Part shown: positions 32,431-41,800 of the stretch, in pieces | Numbering within the stretch: position 1 is the first letter of the stretch | How the letters are laid out: each line of letters begins with the position of its first letter | Assembly (NCBI GenBank): GCA_905221605.1 | Contig: CAJNDS010002745.1 | Location: 1,140,703 to 1,204,702, forward strand | Length of the DNA: 64,000 nucleotides | Direction of reading: 5' to 3' | DNA from: Symbiodinium natans | Lineage: Eukaryota > Sar > Dinophyceae > Suessiales > Symbiodiniaceae | Program-made: the position numbers and the translations under genes | Notes under the pieces: model-generated | Seen by the model: only the letters and a program-made list of their open reading frames with translations | Database searches by the model: none | What the model was told of the DNA's origin: nothing

Positions 32431-32778
32431 TCAATCTATGATATTAAGTTTATGAAAATTCTTTAGTTCTTTTACTTCTTCTTCAAGTTTTTGTATCCTT
32501 TCTTCAGGCGTTGCTTTTCTACTACCAAAACCAGTATCAACGGTATCAACGTCTTCATGGTCATTCATGTTTGATTGAAATATTGTGTTACCGTCAGGAG
32601 TTGTTCCTCTACCAACTTTCCAACTTGTCCTATTTTCAACTTTGCTTACTACAACGTTACCCTCTTTGTCTGTGCTCGTTTTTGTTTCTTTGTGTAGTGC
32701 CTTCCTATTACATTTGCAGAAATTACAATCAATAGTGCTTTTGTCCATATGTATATCTTTATTTTCGTCTTTATTCAT
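32431..32778 (-). CDS. Small Cys-containing, coiled-coil protein of the AT-rich island
   Basis: A 115-residue protein. The N-terminal part has CNFCKCNRK (a possible half zinc site), the middle is polar with TSWKVGRGTTPDG, and the C-terminus (PEERIQKLEEEVKELKNF) is a short predicted coiled coil. First gene of the minus-strand run, 67 bases from the retrotransposon insertion. Not recognised. Confidence 0.5.
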   Translation of the reverse strand: MNKDENKDIHMDKSTIDCNFCKCNRKALHKETKTSTDKEGNVVVSKVENRTSWKVGRGTTPDGNTIFQSNMNDHEDVDTVDTGFGSRKATPEERIQKLEEEVKELKNFHKLNIID

Positions 32779-32840
32779 ATTATTAACAATTAGATTAAAT
32801 GGTTAATAATATGATATTTCAAACTAATTCACACATTTGC

Positions 32841-32844
32841 TTAT
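32841..32844. other. Target-site duplication TTAT (left copy)
   Basis: TTAT immediately outside the 3' LTR. The matching copy immediately outside the 5' LTR is at 50157-50160. Confidence 0.85.
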
Positions 32845-33138
32845 TGTGAAGTCGACCAGCACTGGACTTGCACTAAACCAATGCAATCACAGCCCGGCCA
32901 CGCTGTTTTACGACTTCGCGAGTTCAAGCACTTGTGCAGCTACGCCTGAGTGCGTCCGGTCGGACCGCACAGCAACCTAAGAGCTACTGTACGAAACTAC
33001 CGTGCTCAAAGGCACAAGCTCGGTACTTGAGCCAAAATATTGGCATTGTTACGAATTGCAAAACTACACATGCAAAGGAAAACAACACGCTGCACTAGCA
33101 CTAAGCAAGCACACCATGCATGCTTTGACCTGCTCACA
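32845..33138 (-). repeat. 3' LTR of the 17.3-kb element
   Basis: 294 bp, TGTGAAGTC...CTGCTCACA on the plus strand. Identical to the right LTR except for T at 33038 versus C at 50056. On the element's sense strand it contains TTTTGGCTCAAG (33026-33037), matching the last 12 bases of the spliced leader. Confidence 0.95.
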
Positions 33139-33148
33139 TTCGCCCCTC
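33139..33148 (-). promoter_or_regulatory. Candidate polypurine tract
   Basis: On the minus strand GAGGGGCGAA abuts the 3' LTR start TGTGAGC. This is the place where the plus-strand primer of an LTR element is expected. It is short, with one pyrimidine. Confidence 0.55.
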
Positions 33149-33828
33149 AGCCGAGGCTTCCGGCTCACCAAGAGCTCATAGTGCGTCAAGCACTTCCGCA
33201 ACGCGGCAAATGGGGTAGGGCGAGGGCGTCGCGTGCGACCCTGGTAGAGCCCGCACATCATGAGCATAGGCATGCGGCTTGGGCGGCAGCCCGCACTACC
33301 AAACGGACGCACGACGACAGCAGCCCTCTACGACCCTAAACCACCCCAAGTCGCGAGCGCTCACCTTTGTGCTGGCAGGCGAGGCTCCAGAGTACTGGGC
33401 AGGTCTTTGTGCTGCTAGTGCAAAGCTATGATACAAATGGTACACTGTACAAACTACCGGCCCTAAGCTACGGCTACGGCTACTCACCTATCCAGAACTA
33501 CCCTACGGGCTACCGGACTCAGCGAGAGCCGCGCACATTGCTTGTGCCGCAGCCAGCGCAACTCGCGCGCGCTTCGGCGAGCGCACTGCCGCGACCAGGG
33601 CACGGTCCGCAGCACCTGCAAAAGAGCTCCCTCGACGAGAGGGGCCACAGGCAGGGCGGAGAAGAAAAGTGCGGGGAATGCAAAATGGGCAGGCTTCAAA
33701 CCTGCCGCGGCTTTTCGCCCGCAGTCACGCAAAAGAAAGTGCAAAGGTTGGCGAAGCAGCGTGCCGTGCTGCGACGCCTGCTCTGATAATGCGTGGATAC
33801 ATACCACGCCGCGCCAACTGGCCGCAGC
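33149..33828 (-). other. Non-coding 3' region of the 17.3-kb element
   Basis: About 680 bases between the ORF3 stop and the 3' LTR, with no credible ORF on the minus strand. It carries one copy of the element's palindromic motif (GCCGCGACC...GGTCCGCAG near 33588-33612). Otherwise nothing recognised. Confidence 0.6.
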
Positions 33829-36282
33829 CTACTCGATACCCTGTGGAGCAGTGTTGGGGGCACGAGTGGCGTTGCCAGCAACGTTGGAGCTACTGGCTCG
33901 CTCCAACTGAGGGCGCTTCGCAACCGCCTCATCGAGGGAGAATGCCTCAGCCGACACCCTCTGGAAATCCTCGACGTAGGACTGCGCGACAGGGTGCGTC
34001 TTGGGGACCTCAAGCTTAAGCCCTGCTTCCGCATTGGCCTTGCTACTTGTGGTAAAATTGAGGCTCCCAATCAGCACCACCGCGCCGTCAGGCCGCAGTA
34101 GGCAAAGGGCCTTGGCATGGTGCAGCCCTTGAATCCCGGTGCCTACCTTAGCCCCGCGGCCGTCGCGAGCATAGGCGTCGCGCAAGGATGTGCCGCAACC
34201 CACCTTCACCTCGGCACCTGCGGCCGCCAAGCGTTTCAACGCTTGCCACTGAAGCTTGGTGCGGTGGCATTGTCCCATGTCGGCGACAATCCTAACGCTT
34301 GCGCCCTTGCCAAGCGACGCTTCGATTGCCTCAATGCAGGATGGGCAATCTAAGCTGTAAGCCCGGATGTAGATCACATCCTCTGCTGCTCCGGAACCAA
34401 GCAGCGTTTGGGCGGCCTGAATGTATGGCCCGCCCGCAAGGAATTCCGCTTCTTTGACTGGAGAACTCCTAGCGGGGGCTGGGCCCTTGTTCCTCCGGCC
34501 TGGCGTGCGCGCCACAGTGGCAGTGGCGGCACGTTGCACGGAGCCGGAATGTGCGTGGGCTGCGCTCGCTCCATCTGCTGGGGCCGCGGCCAGGTCACGA
34601 CCCGCGAGCCCCTGAAAGCAGGAGAGCCCGCGGCTCTTGGCCGCGAGTTGGGAGAAACACCCTTCACTGTTCCCCAAACCCAACACCACCTTACCCTTAG
34701 CTAGGGCATCGGAGGCGGTACTCCGAATGGAGTCTGTGAGCGCAGGACCCGCGCCTCGCTGGGCCGCGTGCAAAAACCCTAAGGAACGAGCGGTGTCCAT
34801 TGCGGCATCGCAATGCCCGCAGCGTCCTTCTGCCAGGTAAGCACGACAGCCACAGGCAGCTGTCTCCTCCTTGAGATGCACCCAAACCTTATGGGTCACC
34901 CCTTTCTTGGTGCTCGCGACCTCGAACGTCACCTCGGAGCCAAGGAGCTGAGACAGCCGCGCCTCAGGGGCCGCGGTGTTGCCATGTCGCAAATGCGCAA
35001 TGCGATTGGCAACGGCACGACTCACGTACCACAGAACAGCACCGCACAAGATCACTACCACGAGAGTGATGGCTGTTCCGGCGACCCACACGGTCCGCCT
35101 GGCCCCATGGCCGATTTCCTCAACAACGTCGGCCGAAACCGTTGCAACCGCGTGCATGGAGTCCTCGACAACATGCACGACTCCGCGGTGCAACTGCAAG
35201 GCAATCGGCGCCGACGCTGCAGCCGCCAGGCCCCACCAGCCGTTGATGTTCCCATTGAGGGCGTGCATCAACCGATTGAGGAGCCCGCGACCCAGGAAAA
35301 AGGGGGTCCGCGGCGGAAGCGGAACACTCGGCGGCGGCCGGGCCGACCCGCACGGGAAAGCTGGGACCCAGCTTGTGCTTGGGCGGGGTTGGAGCGCGGC
35401 AACAATGCCCGCGGCGAAAGCGCCCCAGGCGTACTTGCCCCTCCCCTTGGGCTTGCCCTTGGCATCGGACTTGCCTCTGCCCTTCGGCTTGCCCTGGCCC
35501 TTGCCACGGGCGTCTGCCCAAGCACCCCAAGGGTCGCGGCCCTTGCCGTGCGTCGCCTCCTCGCGACGTCTCTTGCCGCCCCTCTTCTTGTGTTTGCTTC
35601 TAAGAAGAGGCTGGATCGTTTCCTGATCCATAGCGCGATTGGCCAGAAGGATCTCGTACTCCAGCTCATCTTGGCTGCTCTCGGAGCCAGAGTCCCTCTG
35701 TTCGCCGCGCCGCGGATCCGGGATCCCGCGGGACACGACCTCTGCCAAGCGGAGAGGTGTGCTGCACCTAAAGCACAACTGCCTGAATGAAAGGTTCCAT
35801 TCATAGCAGTTAGGGCACTGCCACCCTGCTATGCGGAGCGCTTCGCTGATGTGATCATCGCGCTCCGCCTTCTCCGCCTGGCGCCGCTCCCGCTTCTTGG
35901 CGCGCTCGGCCGCCTGCGCCTCCTCGGCCGCCTGGAGGGCTTCAGCGAGTTCCTCATCGCTGAGGAGCCTCGCGGCATCTGCCCGCGCTTGTTGGTCTTC
36001 AAGCTCTTCGGCAGAAAACCTCCGCCGCCATTGCTCCGGCGCGGTTTGGGGATCCACCTCCCACCACCCGATGTCGATCCCATTGATCCATCGGCCGTCG
36101 CACGGGGCGCCCGCATTCGGGCCGCCCGCGTGCGTGGTGAGGCACTGGTCCTCGGTCACCGGGTTAATGGCTTCGCAGAAGAAGCACCGCCAGCTGCCGT
36201 AGGGGTAAAAACGGCCTTCGACGTAGGCTCGGTTGGCTGGGAGGGCGACCTCGTCCGCCTCGTCCGCGGTGGCAGCCTCCAT
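33829..36282 (-). CDS. Retroelement ORF3: RanBP2-type zinc fingers, membrane segment, PLD-like nuclease domain
   Basis: 817 residues. A zinc module lies near residues 30-60 (WRCFFCEAINP...C), a coiled charged stretch at about 85-145, and a RanBP2-type finger near 152-174 (WQCPNCYEWN...LCFRC). A Lys/Gly-rich basic region at about 225-290 could bind nucleic acid. One hydrophobic segment at about 396-418 (ITLVVVILCGAVLWYV) looks membrane-spanning. The C-terminal 120 residues look like a single phospholipase-D-family domain, with HHAKALCLL...DGAVV and GSLNFT near 722-746. Members of this fold are nucleases or lipases. The ORF begins inside the end of ORF2 in the -1 frame, and the frame is open upstream of its ATG. 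It may therefore be made by fusion to ORF2. The PLD call is good; its activity in the element is unknown. Confidence 0.75.
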   Translation of the reverse strand: MEAATADEADEVALPANRAYVEGRFYPYGSWRCFFCEAINPVTEDQCLTTHAGGPNAGAPCDGRWINGIDIGWWEVDPQTAPEQWRRRFSAEELEDQQARADAARLLSDEELAEALQAAEEAQAAERAKKRERRQAEKAERDDHISEALRIAGWQCPNCYEWNLSFRQLCFRCSTPLRLAEVVSRGIPDPRRGEQRDSGSESSQDELEYEILLANRAMDQETIQPLLRSKHKKRGGKRRREEATHGKGRDPWGAWADARGKGQGKPKGRGKSDAKGKPKGRGKYAWGAFAAGIVAALQPRPSTSWVPAFPCGSARPPPSVPLPPRTPFFLGRGLLNRLMHALNGNINGWWGLAAAASAPIALQLHRGVVHVVEDSMHAVATVSADVVEEIGHGARRTVWVAGTAITLVVVILCGAVLWYVSRAVANRIAHLRHGNTAAPEARLSQLLGSEVTFEVASTKKGVTHKVWVHLKEETAACGCRAYLAEGRCGHCDAAMDTARSLGFLHAAQRGAGPALTDSIRSTASDALAKGKVVLGLGNSEGCFSQLAAKSRGLSCFQGLAGRDLAAAPADGASAAHAHSGSVQRAATATVARTPGRRNKGPAPARSSPVKEAEFLAGGPYIQAAQTLLGSGAAEDVIYIRAYSLDCPSCIEAIEASLGKGASVRIVADMGQCHRTKLQWQALKRLAAAGAEVKVGCGTSLRDAYARDGRGAKVGTGIQGLHHAKALCLLRPDGAVVLIGSLNFTTSSKANAEAGLKLEVPKTHPVAQSYVEDFQRVSAEAFSLDEAVAKRPQLERASSSNVAGNATRAPNTAPQGIE

Positions 36283-38573
36283 CTCAACCGAGACCTCTTC
36301 GCCCTTGACGACCTCCGCCTCCTCCTCTGTTCCTCCTTGACCAGGGGCTCTTCCTCCTCCCGGCCAACCTTGAGGTGGGACTCAGTGCGAACCTCGGCGC
36401 GCATCAAAATGACGTCAAGGCTATCCGCGGCTGGGTCGAAGGAGTCGATCTCCTTGGCATGGAGATCGTCAAGAGGCGTCACCAGGTCCGGCGAGTAGTC
36501 TCGCTTGGAGCGACGCTCGGCCAGGCGTCGCTGGACGTCGCCCTTCGGCGGCTCGAGGGCCCGCCCGCGCGGAGCGGCCTTCCGCGGAGGCTCTGGCACG
36601 GCCTCCTCCGTGGGCTCGCTCTTGGGCGTGGACCCTCCGTCACTTCCCTCTGGAGCACCAGGGGGGTCCAGCTCGGGGTCGTCGCGAAGCCACCCCGGCG
36701 GATGGCTACCGCCATAGATGTGGTGCGATCCATCCTCAAGCTGGATTCGGTCCCCTCGCCTCAGGAGCGGGACTCTCGAGTGATCGTACCCGTTGGCTTT
36801 GTGGTACCTAATCACTCGGAGCATGGGCACCTCCCCATACCCACCGTCCTTTCCTCGGCGGAACAGCCGTCCCCGCCAGTCCTGACGAAAAGGGTCAAGA
36901 GGTGCGGAGGGGCTGATCCCCAGGTTGGGCGGAAGAGAGGCGCCATGGCAGGCCGCCTGATGCAAGTGGTACTGCACCAGCGACTCAAAAGCCAGCCCGC
37001 ATCCCGGAGCCGAACATCCGTAGTGGCCGTCAGCGTTGGGGCGAGGCTCCTCTGAGGCTGAGGCGGACTGGGCGGTCCCGCCTCCCGAAGGCCTGGCGGA
37101 ACTGCTAGGCCCTGCAGCCCCGGGGGCGTCCTGACCATCGTCAGACACCTCTTCCCCGTCGGCGCCTTCCCCGGCCGCCCGACTCTCTCCCTCTCGGCGC
37201 AGCGTTTTGAGGGACTCCTCACGCTTGGTGATCTTCTCCAGCTTCACCATCGCAGTTCCCGCAACCTCCAGTATTCTCGACTGGAGCTTCTGCGCTCTAA
37301 GAAGAGCTTCGGACCGCGCGAGGTATTCCTTCGCGCTGGTGACCACCGACTGGCCGAGCACGAGGACTCCTTCCTCTGTGCTCTCGGCCTGGGCCCCACT
37401 AGCGGGCTCCTCGTCCTCCTTCACTCTGACCGCGGCTGGAGGCGCCCGCGTGTCGGGAAGATCCGAGCTGGAACTGTCTTCCTCGACACCTTCAGCTGCT
37501 TGGGCTGCCTCTTCCTCGAGCGAGTCCTCGGGCTCGAGGACGTTGGGGCCCGGGATGTTGCGCCTAGGGTACACCTTGGGCTTCGCTGGCACGATCGAAG
37601 TCCTAGGAGTCCCTAGGGGACGCCCTTTGGCCTTAGGCGCGGCCTTAGGAGGGGTAACAGGTTGGGCGGCCCCCGCGGCCATGACACGACCCGCAGGGGC
37701 CAGCACAACCGTCGAGGAGCTCGCCGCGCCACTGCTGGCCGCAGCAGCTTGGGACGCTTGGACCGTGCCCAGTTTCGGTCCTCGCCCCAACGGCGGGTTG
37801 GGGCCCGCACTGGAGTCGCCTAAACTCTTTAGGTCGACACGCAAGACCAACCTATCCACTTCCAACTCAGCTATCAAGTCTGAGTAGACAGGCGAGCCCC
37901 TGGGGAGTGCCCAGATGCGGGAAATGCCGGTGGCCCTAATCTGGCCAGTGAGGGCCACCCCATCCGCTCCTGCATAGATGGGCACTCCGGCGTCCCGCAG
38001 GACCGCCAGTCGGACCTCGACTATGCAAGTCGATCCGCGGCGGAACCCGCGCCTTCCGTCCTCCCACTGCGTGGGGCAGTGTCCTAGGACGTAGTGGACC
38101 CCGAGGCGGCCTCCCGGCCCGCCGCCGGGGATCAGGCCGTTCTGCAACAGGCTTGGCACGACATGCAAGTCCGTGCCGTGCCACATGGCCGGGCCATACT
38201 GACGGATGAGGTCGTCGATGGCCGTCTCACTTAGGCCCTCCATCATGAACCCCATCGGATGGCCGCAATCGGCAGAGTGGCCTTGGAAGGCACGAAGGAA
38301 ACCAGCGTGCGAGGTATCCAACCTCGGTTTCCGCTGGCTGGCGTCGTGCGCGACCGCCTGGTTGTACTGGTTGATGGTGATCCCGAGTTGCTCGATCAAC
38401 TCATCAACCGGGTAGAGGCCGCCCGGACCGAACCGGCCTCTGCAGCCACCTTCGCCGTGCCGCATGCATCGGACTAGCAGGCGCTGCACGTCGTCTATCG
38501 TGGGCGGGCCCTTCCGGCCCTTAGGGCCTGGGCTCTTGCTTTTGCCCCTGCCCTTCGACCCTCCTCCACCCAT
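36156..38573 (-). CDS. Retroelement ORF2: Tpt1/KptA-like RNA 2'-phosphotransferase domain plus C2H2 finger
   Basis: 805 residues. After a basic GSKGRGKSKSPG leader, residues about 27-230 follow the Tpt1/KptA plan: YPVDELIEQL, RAFQGHS with R94 and H99, MWHGTD with H132, LLQNGLIPGG, VHYVLG, a VPIYAGADGVALTGQI segment and a beta-rich end. In Tpt1 the Arg of RxxQGHS and the His of HGT are active-site residues, and both are present. Tpt1 removes a 2'-phosphate from spliced tRNA using NAD+. Why a retrotransposon needs it is unknown. Residues 235-500 are low complexity, then a C2H2 finger near 518-545 (CSAPGCGLAF...HLHQAACH). The last 40 residues turn suddenly Arg-rich, which suggests that the true reading switches to the ORF3 frame near 36340. 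Confidence 0.8.
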   Translation of the reverse strand: MGGGGSKGRGKSKSPGPKGRKGPPTIDDVQRLLVRCMRHGEGGCRGRFGPGGLYPVDELIEQLGITINQYNQAVAHDASQRKPRLDTSHAGFLRAFQGHSADCGHPMGFMMEGLSETAIDDLIRQYGPAMWHGTDLHVVPSLLQNGLIPGGGPGGRLGVHYVLGHCPTQWEDGRRGFRRGSTCIVEVRLAVLRDAGVPIYAGADGVALTGQIRATGISRIWALPRGSPVYSDLIAELEVDRLVLRVDLKSLGDSSAGPNPPLGRGPKLGTVQASQAAAASSGAASSSTVVLAPAGRVMAAGAAQPVTPPKAAPKAKGRPLGTPRTSIVPAKPKVYPRRNIPGPNVLEPEDSLEEEAAQAAEGVEEDSSSSDLPDTRAPPAAVRVKEDEEPASGAQAESTEEGVLVLGQSVVTSAKEYLARSEALLRAQKLQSRILEVAGTAMVKLEKITKREESLKTLRREGESRAAGEGADGEEVSDDGQDAPGAAGPSSSARPSGGGTAQSASASEEPRPNADGHYGCSAPGCGLAFESLVQYHLHQAACHGASLPPNLGISPSAPLDPFRQDWRGRLFRRGKDGGYGEVPMLRVIRYHKANGYDHSRVPLLRRGDRIQLEDGSHHIYGGSHPPGWLRDDPELDPPGAPEGSDGGSTPKSEPTEEAVPEPPRKAAPRGRALEPPKGDVQRRLAERRSKRDYSPDLVTPLDDLHAKEIDSFDPAADSLDVILMRAEVRTESHLKVGREEEEPLVKEEQRRRRRSSRAKRSRLRWRLPPRTRRTRSPSQPTEPTSKAVFTPTAAGGASSAKPLTR

Positions 38574-38851
38574 CGCGGCACTGAGGCCCGCGGCTTTGCT
38601 GGACCTCCGATGGGCGAGGGAAACCTGACGCGCCCTTGAGCGGCCAGGACACGGCCCGCTGCAAGGGGCCGGTGTGCAGTAGTGGTAGGCAGCCGCTCCC
38701 GCGCGGCCAGGGCACGGCCCGCAGCGGGGCCTTGTGGTTGACCACGAAGGTCCGGGCGACCGATCGGTCGCTCCCGCGCGGTCTGGTCGCGACCCGCAGC
38801 GGGGCGCAGTGCACAGGCACGAACGCGGGGAGGGACTACCTACCCTAGGCT
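38574..38851 (-). other. Spacer between ORF1 and ORF2 with palindromic motifs
   Basis: 278 bases holding three copies of GCGGCCWGGNCACGGCCCGC-type palindromes, at about 38637-38670, 38701-38731 and 38775-38807, each 63-75 bases apart. A perfect 16-base palindrome GCGACCGATCGGTCGC lies at 38756-38771. Such structure between two ORFs could affect translation or RNA stability. Confidence 0.6.
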
Positions 38852-41800
38852 CTACAACACACTTGAACCGCTGCGGCGGGGGTTTGGGGAGTTTCTTAAG
38901 GTCGGGGCTTTAAGGCTTCTACGGCTTCTGCTTCGACCTTGGACCGAACCTCTAGGCCTGCTTCCTAAACACTGGCTGCGAGACAAACGAACGAAGCTGC
39001 ACGCGACGAACGACGAAAAATCCTTCTGCCCGCAGACCGGCGACCTGGGAAACGGCCCGCCCCAAAAACACCCGCCCTGAACACAGAAACACCCGAACAG
39101 CCCCAACATCCTGAGCATCAGAACGCGCGTGGGGTGATTCTGGTCCGAGCGCGCCGCGTCATGGTTCGCGCGCTTGGAGTTGTGCGCACCGCGAACGCCT
39201 AAGGCTTCAAGAGCAGACGACGCGCTCTGAGGAGCCGCGACTGCCCCCTTGGCGCACGCTTCGCGCACCGCCCCCTCGGCTTGGGCATCAGTGAAAAACT
39301 GCCCATCAATGACCCTACCTGTCCTAACAGTAAGATCATCCACGTAGGCAATCCACTCCTTAGTATACTTAAGGCGCCTACCTCTGCCGGGGGCATAGGC
39401 CCTATCAACTACAAAGTTGAAGTCATCTGGGCCGTTAATCGGGCCAAAGGTGAGGCCGACAGGGAGATACTTCCCTGATCTTGCCACAATGGCCAACACC
39501 TCGCGAGCACGCTTGGTGTTCCTAATCTGATTAAACCCACTAACCGCATCCACAAAGGTATACCAAACCGAACCTACTGCGGCGGCGAGCACATCGCTGC
39601 CCCGCCGACAATAGTACGTGGAGCGCTTAATTCGGGCATTCACGCGGCGGTAGTCAACCACCAAGCGTCGCTTCCTATGCCGCTTGTAGCTGGGCATTTC
39701 CTTGGTCGGAAACGGCGCAGATCCCCAAGCCGAGCTGCCGCGGATCAACTGACCCCGCTTGCATTCTTCTTCAAGCTTGTCGTCGACCCATTGCGCGGAC
39801 TCGCCCCTCAGACTGTGAGGTTGGGACGAGACCGGCGGCCCGGTGGGGATGCAGTCATGGGCGAACTTCCTGACCGTGGTCCTGGTGGTGTCCTCCACCC
39901 AGAACCCAGCGGCCTTTCGCCGTATGACCTCCCTGACGGCTGCGATATCAGCATCGGTCAGCCCGGGTCTGGTTGGTCCAGGCTCGATCTTCAAACCCGA
40001 CCATACGAGGTCTCTATAGGCCTCGGTGCGCCTAGGATCCTCCGCGACCTTCTCGCCCGCAAGAGCATAGACCTCAAGGTCAGCCCGGACGGAATCCCAG
40101 TCCTTGGCGTCCGCCTTGGTCCGCCAAAACGCTTCCCTCTCCGCGGCATACTTATCCACCTCCTTATCCAGCTCCGCACGCTCTGCTGGCGTGAGGTCCT
40201 CGCCCGACCGCACGTCCGGGAGGGGAACGACTGGAGAGGGCGGTGGCGCAGCCGCGGCGCTATCTGCACCCGCAGTCGCTGGAAAGCTTTCAACTGCAGC
40301 GGTGCACAGCTCTTCTGCGCCCCTCAGACCAAGGTCCTGGAGCGAGGCGCAGAAAGCCGCTCCTATGAGGTTGTAGTCAGCTTGCGCGCGCTCAACGTGC
40401 TTGTGCCGCACTGCGCCCAACGCATCCGGCCTACTACACCTCAAACCTACCGATTCTAGGCTGAAATCGGCGAGCCACAGGGCCCCGCTCTCAACGAGGT
40501 TGCCGCGGCCACTGGCCCGCGCGAACTGGCACATGTCAGCCCGCACGAAAGCCCAAGGCCAGCGTGGCTCAGCGAGCGTCCCAAACAAGGCGCCCCACTC
40601 CTCTAGCCGCCAAGGTTCCCACTCGCCTTTTTGCGCCTGCAAACGCAGCGCGACGTGGGCGCCCGCGCGCGTGCGTTCCTGCGCACACCGGACGACTAGC
40701 TGGAGGAAAGCCCGGGGCACATTCTTGCCCTCAAGCCCAATCACGAGCACCTTCGGCTCTGTGCGCAGAACAGCGCCGCTAATGGCCTCTAAGTGCTCTT
40801 CCGCGGCCAGGTTCCAGGTGATCCCGTAGGCCTGCTTGCCTTGCACAAAAGCGGGAACAACCCTGTACCCGTGCCTCCTCGCCGCGTCGGAAACGACCGC
40901 GTCACCCCAAGCAACCTCTAAGACATCAGCAACCCCACCAAGGAAATACTGCCGGAACCAACTCTCGACAGCACCCGACTCTGGGGAAGCCCTAGGCTGC
41001 AACGCGCGGGGTTCCGCGACCAAGAGGTCCGCGAGGGCCTCTCGGATCGAGAGCACACTCGTGCCGGCACGAGACGCTCGCTCGAGGGTCCTGTCCTGCA
41101 ACGAATACGCCCCCTTGTCCAACTTTCTGGCCGAGGCTGCAGCAAGCACGCCGTCGCGGTTTAGGTCGATTTTGGAAATGATTTCCTTCACGGAAACCGC
41201 TTCATGGGCCGGACGGGTCCCCTCTGAAAGCGTGAGCGCTCCGTCCTCGGCGATATATGCAAGCCGCCATTTGACGCGAACCCCGCTGGCGTCGGGGAGA
41301 TAGCGATGGACGCCGACCTGTGCACGGGCCGCATCCACCTGCGTGACCCGCCCTAACCTGCACACCTTCGGGCCTCCACCTACACCCCGATAGGCAATGC
41401 GGTCACCAAGGCGGAGGACGAAGTCCCTCCCGCGCCTGGTCAGCGTGAACTCCACCTGCTTGGCGTCGCCTTGAACCTGCTGCCCTAAGCTGGGGCGAGA
41501 CGAGCCGTCCCCGCCGGTTTCATCGTCTTCAAAGACGACCGGCTCGCGGGATTCCGCGCCATCTGCATCCGCAGGAACAAGAATGCAGTCTTCTGCGTGC
41601 GCCTCCATCGGGCCGCGCCGGGCGGAAGAAGTACCCCCCGACTCCATCGACACTGGCTCCAAGGTGAGCCTGTGGCCCTTGACTTCCAACACGCGCCAGG
41701 GGCCGGTCAGACCCGGTTTCCAAGGCACACGCCCCGCCCCCTCTGAGCGGGCCCTCGGAGCGTTCCAGACCACTCGGTCGCCTGGTTTAAGGTCCACAGT

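Larger units (their letters stand above)
27290..32844. mobile_element. AT-rich Polinton/virophage-like island (partial)
   Basis: Base composition drops sharply from the GC-rich surroundings. Inside are a protein-primed-type family-B DNA polymerase on the plus strand, one small zinc-finger ORF to its left and three small ORFs to its right on the minus strand. No capsid, packaging ATPase, protease or integrase gene is present, and no terminal inverted repeats could be paired. The island is therefore either a fragment or a plasmid-like relative. Its right end is capped by the 17.3-kb retrotransposon, inserted at 32844/32845. Confidence 0.7.

Noticed and set aside
34813-37887. Plus-strand ORFs of 200-325 codons opposite retroelement ORF2/ORF3
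   Set aside because: GC-rich antisense shadows of frames with clear domains; Arg/Pro/Leu-rich with no motifs.
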